Translations under genes and position numbers: made by a program
Notes under the pieces: generated by a model
Databases searched by the model: none
Seen by the model: the letters and a program-made list of their open reading frames with translations, nothing else
Told to the model about the DNA's origin: nothing
Assembly (NCBI RefSeq): GCF_910592395.1
Contig: NC_088314.1
Coordinates: 15,124,449-15,161,948 of the forward strand
Source: Lineus longissimus
Taxonomy: Eukaryota; Nemertea; Pilidiophora; Heteronemertea; Lineidae
DNA length: 37,500 bases
Reading direction: 5' to 3'
In this document: one piece after another, positions 7,915 through 19,998 of the stretch
How the letters are laid out: each line of letters starts with the position of its first letter
Numbering within the stretch: position 1 is the first letter of the stretch

Positions 7915-8846
7915 AATAAACAAACCAACAATAGACCTTTCCCCAAATGCCCTTCCCCATTGTTAACTTCCCTTTCCCATGCCTTACCGAGCTTGGGAGG
8001 GGGAGGGGTCGGGGTGGGGGTCCTGGGGCCAGGTGATTCAATTAAACTAAATATGTATCAGAAGCTAGGCAGATCAAGAACAGATACCGGTACAGTTGTG
8101 TGTGGGCATTAAATCAAGGCAAGAGTTTGGTCGAATAACCTCGTGTCCGAGCTCTGTCTGGCGCCTAAATGGCTTCCTGGCCGCAGACGACCTCCCTGGT
8201 GACGGGAAGCCCCTGTGACGATATCGATGACGTCACCGCAGCCAGGCAGCCACGTGTCCCTGGCGACAGTGGCGACAGTGACGTCAGTGAGGGCTCAAAC
8301 TGGCCGTGCTCGACGTTCAGGGCCGAATTTGGCACTCGAACGGGGGGGGGGGGGGGGGGGGGGGGGCACCCGCCAGTCGAAAGAGCAGCGCCAGGCCTAC
8401 ATGAAACGCGTGTGAAAAGGTGGGCATGCTTGGAATAGTTCTCCGTCGGTTGCCGTTGGAAGATTCGCTTGGAAATAACTTGCTCACCGCCTCGATTGGC
8501 TTGTGTCGTTCCGCGCGGTGTTTGCGACCTACATTCAGACGCCCTAATCGGACGGACTCACCTCGAACTCCCAGGGCCCGCGAAGCCAGTCACACGCCCA
8601 GAACAGCTTGGCCACCGCGGGACGAGGCGCGTCCTTCGACTTTCTAAGGAACTACTGTGCTGGGGGGGACACTCCTCGCTCCACGGACAATTTGCCTTGT
8701 CGATTCCCGAGGACACTGGCACCTGCAACGTCGTCTGCTGCCATCTGGCGTTGACCAAATCAACTACGTCACACGCAGCCGAAACGTCACGGCTTGGACA
8801 ATTCACGCCGTTTGCAACATGTAGAATTTTCGAAGCCGACGCCGGC
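7915..8846. other. U2 array spacer 7 (non-coding)
   Basis: Standard spacer with G25 at 8342-8366, the same class as spacer 2 one higher-order block earlier. No gene seen. Confidence 0.85.
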
Positions 8847-9034
8847 ATCGCTTCTCGGCCTATTGGCTAAGATCAAAGTGTAGTATCTGTTCTTATCAGC
8901 TTAATATCTGATACGCACCTCATTGAGGTGCTTCGATATTAAACTGATTTTTGGACCTCGGCGAGATGTCAGGGGCTTGCTCCGCTCTCGCCACGGGTTG
9001 GCCTGGTATTGCAGTACCTCCAGGATCGGCCCAT
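8847..9034 (+). ncRNA. U2: U2 snRNA (intact copy 6)
   Basis: Full-length U2, same sequence as copy 1. Confidence 0.97.
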
Positions 9035-9964
9035 AATAAACAAACCAACAATAGACCTTTCCCCAAATGCCCTTCCCCATTGTTAACTTCCCTTTCCCAT
9101 GCCTTACCGAGCTTGGGAGGGGGAGGGGTCGGGGTGGGGGTCCTGGGGCCAGGTGATTCAATTAAACTAAATATGTATCAGAAGCTAGGCAGATCAAGAA
9201 CAGATACCGGTACAGTTGTGTGTGGGCATTAAATCAAGGCAAGAGTTTGGTCGAATAACCTCGTGTCCGAGCTCTGTCTGGCGCCTAAATGGCTTCCTGG
9301 CCGCAGACGACCTCCCTGGTGACGGGAAGCCCCTGTGACGATATCGATGACGTCACCGCAGCCAGGCAGCCACGTGTCCCTGGCGACAGTGGCGACAGTG
9401 ACGTCAGTGAGGGCTCAAACTGGCCGTGCTCGACGTTCAGGGCCGAATTTGGCACTCGAACGGGGGGGGGGGGGGGGGGGGGGGCACCCGCCAGTCGAAA
9501 GAGCAGCGCCAGGCCTACATGAAACGCGTGTGAAAAGGTGGGCATGCTTGGAATAGTTCTCCGTCGGTTGCCGTTGGAAGATTCGCTTGGAAATAACTTG
9601 CTCACCGCCTCGATTGGCTTGTGTCGTTCCGCGCGGTGTTTGCGACCTACATTCAGACGCCCTAATCGGACGGACTCACCTCGAACTCCCAGGGCCCGCG
9701 AAGCCAGTCACACGCCCAGAACAGCTTGGCCACCGCGGGACGAGGCGCGTCCTTCGACTTTCTAAGGAACTACTGTGCTGGGGGGGACACTCCTCGCTCC
9801 ACGGACAATTTGCCTTGTCGATTCCCGAGGACACTGGCACCTGCAACGTCGTCTGCTGCCATCTGGCGTTGACCAAATCAACTACGTCACACGCAGCCGA
9901 AACGTCACGGCTTGGACAATTCACGCCGTTTGCAACATGTAGAATTTTCGAAGCCGACGCCGGC
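9035..9964. other. U2 array spacer 8 (non-coding)
   Basis: Standard spacer with G23 at 9462-9484, matching spacer 3 of the previous block. No gene seen. Confidence 0.85.
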
Positions 9965-10152
9965 ATCGCTTCTCGGCCTATTGGCTAAGATCAAAGTGTA
10001 GTATCTGTTCTTATCAGCTTAATATCTGATACGCACCTCATTGAGGTGCTTCGATATTAAACTGATTTTTGGACCTCGGCGAGATGTCAGGGGCTTGCTC
10101 CGCTCTCGCCACGGGTTGGCCTGGTATTGCAGTACCTCCAGGATCGGCCCAT
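9965..10152 (+). ncRNA. U2: U2 snRNA (intact copy 7)
   Basis: Full-length U2, same sequence as copy 1. Confidence 0.97.
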
Positions 10153-11083
10153 AATAAACAAACCAACAATAGACCTTTCCCCAAATGCCCTTCCCCATTG
10201 TTAACTTCCCTTTCCCATGCCTTACCGAGCTTGGGAGGGGGAGGGGTCGGGGTGGGGGTCCTGGGGCCAGGTGATTCAATTAAACTAAATATGTATCAGA
10301 AGCTAGGCAGATCAAGAACAGATACCGGTACAGTTGTGTGTGGGCATTAAATCAAGGCAAGAGTTTGGTCGAATAACCTCGTGTCCGAGCTCTGTCTGGC
10401 GCCTAAATGGCTTCCTGGCCGCAGACGACCTCCCTGGTGACGGGAAGCCCCTGTGACGATATCGATGACGTCACCGCAGCCAGGCAGCCACGTGTCCCTG
10501 GCGACAGTGGCGACAGTGACGTCAGTGAGGGCTCAAACTGGCCGTGCTCGACGTTCAGGGCCGAATTTGGCACTCGAACGGGGGGAGGGGGGGGGGGGGG
10601 GGGCACCCGCCAGTCGAAAGAGCAGCGCCAGGCCTACATGAAACGCGTGTGAAAAGGTGGGCATGCTTGGAATAGTTCTCCGTCGGTTGCCGTTGGAAGA
10701 TTCGCTTGGAAATAACTTGCTCACCGCCTCGATTGGCTTGTGTCGTTCCGCGCGGTGTTTGCGACCTACATTCAGACGCCCTAATCGGACGGACTCACCT
10801 CGAACTCCCAGGGCCCGCGAAGCCAGTCACACGCCCAGAACAGCTTGGCCACCGCGGGACGAGGCGCGTCCTTCGACTTTCTAAGGAACTACTGTGCTGG
10901 GGGGGACACTCCTCGCTCCACGGACAATTTGCCTTGTCGATTCCCGAGGACACTGGCACCTGCAACGTCGTCTGCTGCCATCTGGCGTTGACCAAATCAA
11001 CTACGTCACACGCAGCCGAAACGTCACGGCTTGGACAATTCACGCCGTTTGCAACATGTAGAATTTTCGAAGCCGACGCCGGC
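10153..11083. other. U2 array spacer 9 (non-coding)
   Basis: Standard spacer with G6AG17 at 10580-10603. It breaks the block-to-block match, since spacer 4 has G19. No gene seen. Confidence 0.85.
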
Positions 11084-11271
11084 ATCGCTTCTCGGCCTAT
11101 TGGCTAAGATCAAAGTGTAGTATCTGTTCTTATCAGCTTAATATCTGATACGCACCTCATTGAGGTGCTTCGATATTAAACTGATTTTTGGACCTCGGCG
11201 AGATGTCAGGGGCTTGCTCCGCTCTCGCCACGGGTTGGCCTGGTATTGCAGTACCTCCAGGATCGGCCCAT
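11084..11271 (+). ncRNA. U2: U2 snRNA (intact copy 8)
   Basis: Full-length U2, same sequence as copy 1. Confidence 0.97.
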
Positions 11272-12193
11272 AATAAACAAACCAACAATAGACCTTTCCC
11301 CAAATGCCCTTCCCCATTGTTAACTTCCCTTTCCCATGCCTTACCGAGCTTGGGAGGGGGAGGGGTCGGGGTGGGGGTCCTGGGGCCAGGTGATTCAATT
11401 AAACTAAATATGTATCAGGGCAGATCAAGAACAGATACCGGTACAGTTGTGTGTGGGCATTAAATCAAGGCAAGAGTTTGGTCGAATAACCTCGTGTCCG
11501 AGCTCTGTCTGGCGCCTAAATGGCTTCCTGGCCGCAGACGACCTCCCTGGTGACGGGAAGCCCCTGTGACGATATCGATGACGTCACCGCAGCCAGGCAG
11601 CCACGTGTCCCTGGCGACAGTGGCGACAGTGACGTCAGTGAGGGCTCAAACTGGCCGTGCTCGACGTTCAGGGCCGAATTTGGCACTCGAACGGGGGGAG
11701 GGGGGGGGGGGGGCACCCGCCAGTCGAAAGAGCAGCGCCAGGCCTACATGAAACGCGTGTGAAAAGGTGGGCATGCTTGGAATAGTTCTCCGTCGGTTGC
11801 CGTTGGAAGATTCGCTTGGAAATAACTTGCTCACCGCCTCGATTGGCTTGTGTCGTTCCGCGCGGTGTTTGCGACCTACATTCAGACGCCCTAATCGGAC
11901 GGACTCACCTCGAACTCCCAGGGCCCGCGAAGCCAGTCACACGCCCAGAACAGCTTGGCCACCGCGGGACGAGGCGCGTCCTTCGACTTTCTAAGGAACT
12001 ACTGTGCTGGGGGGGACACTCCTCGCTCCACGGACAATTTGCCTTGTCGATTCCCGAGGACACTGGCACCTGCAACGTCGTCTGCTGCCATCTGGCGTTG
12101 ACCAAATCAACTACGTCACACGCAGCCGAAACGTCACGGCTTGGACAATTCACGCCGTTTGCAACATGTAGAATTTTCGAAGCCGACGCCGGC
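11272..12193. other. U2 array spacer 10 (non-coding, 6-bp deletion)
   Basis: Standard spacer with G6AG14 at 11693-11713. It lacks aagcta after 11418 (tatcagggcag instead of tatcagaagctaggcag), a private deletion useful as a unit marker. No gene seen. Confidence 0.85.
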
Positions 12194-13483
12194 ATCGCTT
12201 CTCGGCCTATTGGCTAAGATCAAAGTGTAGTATCTGTTCTTATCCGAACCTGCCATATTCCACTGTTCAATTTCCTTCAAAAATATATTTTTTTCCCTCT
12301 TGTTTTCTTTTTCCTTCATTCTTTTTGCATTTTACATCTTGCATAGTTAGTTGTAAATATTGTAAATATATGTATATAGGGTATTAATTGAACGCACGCA
12401 CAGAAATGTGAATTTTAAAACATAGTATAAAATTTTTTGGCGACTTAGATTAGCCCAGTTCCCAAGCAGGGGTCAGAATGAGACCAGATGGATGGTCTCG
12501 ACCCTTTGCACTGGGCGCACATATGTATATACTTGCCATTGAGCACTATAGGCACATTGTTTTAAACATGAGTTATGAATTATGTTATTAATTTATGTTT
12601 TAAACCTTTATGGTTTATGTTATTATGTTATTATTTTATGTTAGTATGCCTTCAATTTACACTGGCACGTTTTATCCACATTGATTTAATCAGATAATTA
12701 AATGTTCCGTTTCTATTGGTGCTACAACAAAAATAATAAAATGTTAAATATCAAAATGCAATAAGTGGTGCCAATAGTTTTGAATATTCCGTACACGTAT
12801 ATACTTGGTGCTCACATGTTAATTAATTCTTCCATTGGTGCTAAAACAAAAAAAGTAAACAGTTAAGATTATAAAGTGAAAATTAGTTTCAATGGACATT
12901 ATTTGGAAGGCGTATATGTATGTATGTTTTGTAAATACTAAGTCTGGGTTCACAGAGAGCGTAAGGGGAGTACTGTGGGGACGGCAACGGGCCGTTTCGG
13001 TGCCGGGGTCGGCGACACAAAGTATGACGTCGGTCTGGGCATCGGGACGGTTCGGGGGCGGCTTCGCAGTAGTCCCCCAATTCCATATGGAGTACTGTGG
13101 GATCGACGGGGCCGTCGCGACGCCGAGTGCTGTCTCGCCAATAGGGCTTTCAGCACGGGCGTCGGGACGGCACCGGACGGGCTCACAGTAAAATAATGAA
13201 AAATTTTAAACAAATAGATACATCTTTTGTAAAACCCCTGTATACAGTAATTGTAAATGAATAATTGTATATGCCCGTTTGGATACGTGAAATAAAAGAT
13301 ACCCACTGCGGGTTTATGCTGCAAAAAAAAAGTATCTGTTCTTATCAGCTTAATATCTGATACGCACCTCATTGAGGTGCTTCGATATTAAACTGATTTT
13401 TGGACCTCGGCGAGATGTCAGGGGCTTGCTCCGCTCTCGCCACGGGTTGGCCTGGTATTGCAGTACCTCCAGGATCGGCCCAT
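12194..13483 (+). pseudogene. U2: U2 gene split by short insert (split copy 2)
   Basis: U2 nt 1-51 at 12194-12244 and nt 37-188 at 13332-13483, with the same break and 15-bp duplication as split copy 1. It lies 6,686 bp after the equivalent point of the first split copy. Confidence 0.95.
12245..13331 (+). mobile_element. 1,087-bp U2-targeted retroelement (copy 2)
   Basis: Same length, junctions and A9 tail as copy 1, with no difference seen. The equal 5' end argues for copying of an inserted unit rather than an independent truncation event. Confidence 0.88.
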
Positions 13484-14411
13484 AATAAACAAACCAACAA
13501 TAGACCTTTCCCCAAATGCCCTTCCCCATTGTTAACTTCCCTTTCCCATGCCTTACCGAGCTTGGGAGGGGGAGGGGTCGGGGTGGGGGTCCTGGGGCCA
13601 GGTGATTCAATTAAACTAAATATGTATCAGAAGCTAGGCAGATCAAGAACAGATACCGGTACAGTTGTGTGTGGGCATTAAATCAAGGCAAGAGTTTGGT
13701 CGAATAACCTCGTGTCCGAGCTCTGTCTGGCGCCTAAATGGCTTCCTGGCCGCAGACGACCTCCCTGGTGACGGGAAGCCCCTGTGACGATATCGATGAC
13801 GTCACCGCAGCCAGGCAGCCACGTGTCCCTGGCGACAGTGGCGACAGTGACGTCAGTGAGGGCTCAAACTGGCCGTGCTCGACGTTCAGGGCCGAATTTG
13901 GCACTCGAACGGGGGGAGGGGGGGGGGGGGGCACCCGCCAGTCGAAAGAGCAGCGCCAGGCCTACATGAAACGCGTGTGAAAAGGTGGGCATGCTTGGAA
14001 TAGTTCTCCGTCGGTTGCCGTTGGAAGATTCGCTTGGAAATAACTTGCTCACCGCCTCGATTGGCTTGTGTCGTTCCGCGCGGTGTTTGCGACCTACATT
14101 CAGACGCCCTAATCGGACGGACTCACCTCGAACTCCCAGGGCCCGCGAAGCCAGTCACACGCCCAGAACAGCTTGGCCACCGCGGGACGAGGCGCGTCCT
14201 TCGACTTTCTAAGGAACTACTGTGCTGGGGGGGACACTCCTCGCTCCACGGACAATTTGCCTTGTCGATTCCCGAGGACACTGGCACCTGCAACGTCGTC
14301 TGCTGCCATCTGGCGTTGACCAAATCAACTACGTCACACGCAGCCGAAACGTCACGGCTTGGACAATTCACGCCGTTTGCAACATGTAGAATTTTCGAAG
14401 CCGACGCCGGC
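13484..14411. other. U2 array spacer 11 (non-coding)
   Basis: Standard spacer with G6AG14 at 13911-13931. No gene seen. Confidence 0.85.
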
Positions 14412-14599
14412 ATCGCTTCTCGGCCTATTGGCTAAGATCAAAGTGTAGTATCTGTTCTTATCAGCTTAATATCTGATACGCACCTCATTGAGGTGCTTCG
14501 ATATTAAACTGATTTTTGGACCTCGGCGAGATGTCAGGGGCTTGCTCCGCTCTCGCCACGGGTTGGCCTGGTATTGCAGTACCTCCAGGATCGGCCCAT
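14412..14599 (+). ncRNA. U2: U2 snRNA (intact copy 9)
   Basis: Full-length U2, same sequence as copy 1. It opens the third run of intact copies. Confidence 0.97.
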
Positions 14600-15531
14600 A
14601 ATAAACAAACCAACAATAGACCTTTCCCCAAATGCCCTTCCCCATTGTTAACTTCCCTTTCCCATGCCTTACCGAGCTTGGGAGGGGGAGGGGTCGGGGT
14701 GGGGGTCCTGGGGCCAGGTGATTCAATTAAACTAAATATGTATCAGAAGCTAGGCAGATCAAGAACAGATACCGGTACAGTTGTGTGTGGGCATTAAATC
14801 AAGGCAAGAGTTTGGTCGAATAACCTCGTGTCCGAGCTCTGTCTGGCGCCTAAATGGCTTCCTGGCCGCAGACGACCTCCCTGGTGACGGGAAGCCCCTG
14901 TGACGATATCGATGACGTCACCGCAGCCAGGCAGCCACGTGTCCCTGGCGACAGTGGCGACAGTGACGTCAGTGAGGGCTCAAACTGGCCGTGCTCGACG
15001 TTCAGGGCCGAATTTGGCACTCGAACGGGGGGGGGGGGGGGGGGGGGGGGGCACCCGCCAGTCGAAAGAGCAGCGCCAGGCCTACATGAAACGCGTGTGA
15101 AAAGGTGGGCATGCTTGGAATAGTTCTCCGTCGGTTGCCGTTGGAAGATTCGCTTGGAAATAACTTGCTCACCGCCTCGATTGGCTTGTGTCGTTCCGCG
15201 CGGTGTTTGCGACCTACATTCAGACGCCCTAATCGGACGGACTCACCTCGAACTCCCAGGGCCCGCGAAGCCAGTCACACGCCCAGAACAGCTTGGCCAC
15301 CGCGGGACGAGGCGCGTCCTTCGACTTTCTAAGGAACTACTGTGCTGGGGGGGACACTCCTCGCTCCACGGACAATTTGCCTTGTCGATTCCCGAGGACA
15401 CTGGCACCTGCAACGTCGTCTGCTGCCATCTGGCGTTGACCAAATCAACTACGTCACACGCAGCCGAAACGTCACGGCTTGGACAATTCACGCCGTTTGC
15501 AACATGTAGAATTTTCGAAGCCGACGCCGGC
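14600..15531. other. U2 array spacer 12 (non-coding)
   Basis: Standard spacer with G25 at 15027-15051. No gene seen. Confidence 0.85.
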
Positions 15532-15719
15532 ATCGCTTCTCGGCCTATTGGCTAAGATCAAAGTGTAGTATCTGTTCTTATCAGCTTAATATCTGATACG
15601 CACCTCATTGAGGTGCTTCGATATTAAACTGATTTTTGGACCTCGGCGAGATGTCAGGGGCTTGCTCCGCTCTCGCCACGGGTTGGCCTGGTATTGCAGT
15701 ACCTCCAGGATCGGCCCAT
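15532..15719 (+). ncRNA. U2: U2 snRNA (intact copy 10)
   Basis: Full-length U2, same sequence as copy 1. Confidence 0.97.
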
Positions 15720-16648
15720 AATAAACAAACCAACAATAGACCTTTCCCCAAATGCCCTTCCCCATTGTTAACTTCCCTTTCCCATGCCTTACCGAGCTTG
15801 GGAGGGGGAGGGGTCGGGGTGGGGGTCCTGGGGCCAGGTGATTCAATTAAACTAAATATGTATCAGAAGCTAGGCAGATCAAGAACAGATACCGGTACAG
15901 TTGTGTGTGGGCATTAAATCAAGGCAAGAGTTTGGTCGAATAACCTCGTGTCCGAGCTCTGTCTGGCGCCTAAATGGCTTCCTGGCCGCAGACGACCTCC
16001 CTGGTGACGGGAAGCCCCTGTGACGATATCGATGACGTCACCGCAGCCAGGCAGCCACGTGTCCCTGGCGACAGTGGCGACAGTGACGTCAGTGAGGGCT
16101 CAAACTGGCCGTGCTCGACGTTCAGGGCCGAATTTGGCACTCGAACGGGGGGAGGGGGGGGGGGGGGGCACCCGCCAGTCGAAAGAGCAGCGCCAGGCCT
16201 ACATGAAACGCGTGTGAAAAGGTGGGCATGCTTGGAATAGTTCTCCGTCGGTTGCCGTTGGAAGATTCGCTTGGAAATAACTTGCTCACCGCCTCGATTG
16301 GCTTGTGTCGTTCCGCGCGGTGTTTGCGACCTACATTCAGACGCCCTAATCGGACGGACTCACCTCGAACTCCCAGGGCCCGCGAAGCCAGTCACACGCC
16401 CAGAACAGCTTGGCCACCGCGGGACGAGGCGCGTCCTTCGACTTTCTAAGGAACTACTGTGCTGGGGGGGACACTCCTCGCTCCACGGACAATTTGCCTT
16501 GTCGATTCCCGAGGACACTGGCACCTGCAACGTCGTCTGCTGCCATCTGGCGTTGACCAAATCAACTACGTCACACGCAGCCGAAACGTCACGGCTTGGA
16601 CAATTCACGCCGTTTGCAACATGTAGAATTTTCGAAGCCGACGCCGGC
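15720..16648. other. U2 array spacer 13 (non-coding)
   Basis: Standard spacer with G6AG15 at 16147-16168. No gene seen. Confidence 0.85.
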
Positions 16649-16836
16649 ATCGCTTCTCGGCCTATTGGCTAAGATCAAAGTGTAGTATCTGTTCTTATCA
16701 GCTTAATATCTGATACGCACCTCATTGAGGTGCTTCGATATTAAACTGATTTTTGGACCTCGGCGAGATGTCAGGGGCTTGCTCCGCTCTCGCCACGGGT
16801 TGGCCTGGTATTGCAGTACCTCCAGGATCGGCCCAT
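16649..16836 (+). ncRNA. U2: U2 snRNA (intact copy 11)
   Basis: Full-length U2, same sequence as copy 1. Confidence 0.97.
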
Positions 16837-17768
16837 AATAAACAAACCAACAATAGACCTTTCCCCAAATGCCCTTCCCCATTGTTAACTTCCCTTTCCC
16901 ATGCCTTACCGAGCTTGGGAGGGGGAGGGGTCGGGGTGGGGGTCCTGGGGCCAGGTGATTCAATTAAACTAAATATGTATCAGAAGCTAGGCAGATCAAG
17001 AACAGATACCGGTACAGTTGTGTGTGGGCATTAAATCAAGGCAAGAGTTTGGTCGAATAACCTCGTGTCCGAGCTCTGTCTGGCGCCTAAATGGCTTCCT
17101 GGCCGCAGACGACCTCCCTGGTGACGGGAAGCCCCTGTGACGATATCGATGACGTCACCGCAGCCAGGCAGCCACGTGTCCCTGGCGACAGTGGCGACAG
17201 TGACGTCAGTGAGGGCTCAAACTGGCCGTGCTCGACGTTCAGGGCCGAATTTGGCACTCGAACGGGGGGGGGGGGGGGGGGGGGGGGGCACCCGCCAGTC
17301 GAAAGAGCAGCGCCAGGCCTACATGAAACGCGTGTGAAAAGGTGGGCATGCTTGGAATAGTTCTCCGTCGGTTGCCGTTGGAAGATTCGCTTGGAAATAA
17401 CTTGCTCACCGCCTCGATTGGCTTGTGTCGTTCCGCGCGGTGTTTGCGACCTACATTCAGACGCCCTAATCGGACGGACTCACCTCGAACTCCCAGGGCC
17501 CGCGAAGCCAGTCACACGCCCAGAACAGCTTGGCCACCGCGGGACGAGGCGCGTCCTTCGACTTTCTAAGGAACTACTGTGCTGGGGGGGACACTCCTCG
17601 CTCCACGGACAATTTGCCTTGTCGATTCCCGAGGACACTGGCACCTGCAACGTCGTCTGCTGCCATCTGGCGTTGACCAAATCAACTACGTCACACGCAG
17701 CCGAAACGTCACGGCTTGGACAATTCACGCCGTTTGCAACATGTAGAATTTTCGAAGCCGACGCCGGC
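16837..17768. other. U2 array spacer 14 (non-coding)
   Basis: Standard spacer with G25 at 17264-17288. No gene seen. Confidence 0.85.
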
Positions 17769-17956
17769 ATCGCTTCTCGGCCTATTGGCTAAGATCAAAG
17801 TGTAGTATCTGTTCTTATCAGCTTAATATCTGATACGCACCTCATTGAGGTGCTTCGATATTAAACTGATTTTTGGACCTCGGCGAGATGTCAGGGGCTT
17901 GCTCCGCTCTCGCCACGGGTTGGCCTGGTATTGCAGTACCTCCAGGATCGGCCCAT
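17769..17956 (+). ncRNA. U2: U2 snRNA (intact copy 12)
   Basis: Full-length U2, same sequence as copy 1. The gene itself is unaffected although the spacer after it is the most divergent in the window. Confidence 0.97.
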
Positions 17957-18882
17957 AATAAACAAACCAACAATAGACCTTTCCCCAAATGCCCTTCCCC
18001 ATTGTTAACTTCCCTTTCCCATGCCTTACCGAGCTTGGGAGGGGGAGGGGTCGGGGTGGGGGGTCCTGGGGCCAGGTGATTCAATTAAACTAAATATGTA
18101 TCAGAAGCTAGGCAGATCAAGAACAGATACCGGTACAGTTGTGTGTGGGCATTAAATCAAGGCAAGAGTTTGGTCGAATAACCTCGTGTCCGAGCTCTGT
18201 CTGGCGCCTAAATGGCTTCCTGGCCGCAGACGACCTCCCTGGTGACGGGAAGCCCCTGTGACGATATCGATGACGTCACCGCAGCCAGGCAGCCACGTGT
18301 CCCTGGCGACAGTGGCGACAGTGACGTCAGTGAGGGCTCAAACTGGCCGTGCTCGACGTTCAGGGCCGAATTTGGCACTCGAACGGGGGGGAGGGGGGGG
18401 GGGGGACCCGCCAGTCGAAAGAGCAGCGCCAGGCCTACATGAAACGCGTGTGAAAAGGGGGGCATGCTTGGAATAGTTCTCCGTCGGTTCGTTGGAAGAT
18501 TCGCTTGGAAATAACTTGCTCACCGCCTCGATTGGCTTGTGTCGTTCCGCGCGGTGTTTGCGACCTACATTCAGACGCCCTAATCGGACGGACTCACCTC
18601 GAACTCCCAGGGCCCGCGAAGCCAGTCACACGCCCAGAACAGCTTGGCCACCGCGGGACGAGGCGCGTCCTTCGACTTTCTAAGGAACTACTGTGCTGGG
18701 GGGGACACTCCTCGCTCCACGGACAATTTGCCTTGTCGATTCCCGAGGACACTGGCACCTGCAACGTCGTCTGCTGCCATCTGGCGTTGACCAAATCAAC
18801 TACGTCACACGCAGCCGAAACGTCACGGCTTGGACAATTCACGCCGTTTGCAACATGTAGAATTTTCGAAGCCGACGCCGGC
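17957..18882. other. U2 array spacer 15 (most divergent spacer)
   Basis: This spacer carries five private changes within about 440 bp: an extra G in the G-rich tract (18057-18062), G7AG13 at 18385-18405 (A shifted by one), loss of the C that normally follows in gcaccc, t to g in aaaagggggg (about 18459), and loss of two bases in cggttcgttgg (about 18488). Most lie in or beside homopolymers, so a low-quality consensus stretch is as likely as true divergence. No gene seen. Confidence 0.8.
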
Positions 18883-19070
18883 ATCGCTTCTCGGCCTATT
18901 GGCTAAGATCAAAGTGTAGTATCTGTTCTTATCAGCTTAATATCTGATACGCACCTCATTGAGGTGCTTCGATATTAAACTGATTTTTGGACCTCGGCGA
19001 GATGTCAGGGGCTTGCTCCGCTCTCGCCACGGGTTGGCCTGGTATTGCAGTACCTCCAGGATCGGCCCAT
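18883..19070 (+). ncRNA. U2: U2 snRNA (intact copy 13, last intact one)
   Basis: Full-length U2, same sequence as copy 1. All U2 copies downstream in this window are split. Confidence 0.97.
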
Positions 19071-19998
19071 AATAAACAAACCAACAATAGACCTTTCCCC
19101 AAATGCCCTTCCCCATTGTTAACTTCCCTTTCCCATGCCTTACCGAGCTTGGGAGGGGGAGGGGTCGGGGTGGGGGTCCTGGGGCCAGGTGATTCAATTA
19201 AACTAAATATGTATCAGAAGCTAGGCAGATCAAGAACAGATACCGGTACAGTTGTGTGTGGGCATTAAATCAAGGCAAGAGTTTGGTCGAATAACCTCGT
19301 GTCCGAGCTCTGTCTGGCGCCTAAATGGCTTCCTGGCCGCAGACGACCTCCCTGGTGACGGGAAGCCCCTGTGACGATATCGATGACGTCACCGCAGCCA
19401 GGCAGCCACGTGTCCCTGGCGACAGTGGCGACAGTGACGTCAGTGAGGGCTCAAACTGGCCGTGCTCGACGTTCAGGGCCGAATTTGGCACTCGAACGGG
19501 GGGAGGGGGGGGGGGGGGCACCCGCCAGTCGAAAGAGCAGCGCCAGGCCTACATGAAACGCGTGTGAAAAGGTGGGCATGCTTGGAATAGTTCTCCGTCG
19601 GTTGCCGTTGGAAGATTCGCTTGGAAATAACTTGCTCACCGCCTCGATTGGCTTGTGTCGTTCCGCGCGGTGTTTGCGACCTACATTCAGACGCCCTAAT
19701 CGGACGGACTCACCTCGAACTCCCAGGGCCCGCGAAGCCAGTCACACGCCCAGAACAGCTTGGCCACCGCGGGACGAGGCGCGTCCTTCGACTTTCTAAG
19801 GAACTACTGTGCTGGGGGGGACACTCCTCGCTCCACGGACAATTTGCCTTGTCGATTCCCGAGGACACTGGCACCTGCAACGTCGTCTGCTGCCATCTGG
19901 CGTTGACCAAATCAACTACGTCACACGCAGCCGAAACGTCACGGCTTGGACAATTCACGCCGTTTGCAACATGTAGAATTTTCGAAGCCGACGCCGGC
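19071..19998. other. U2 array spacer 16 (non-coding)
   Basis: Standard spacer with G6AG14 at 19498-19518. No gene seen. Confidence 0.85.
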
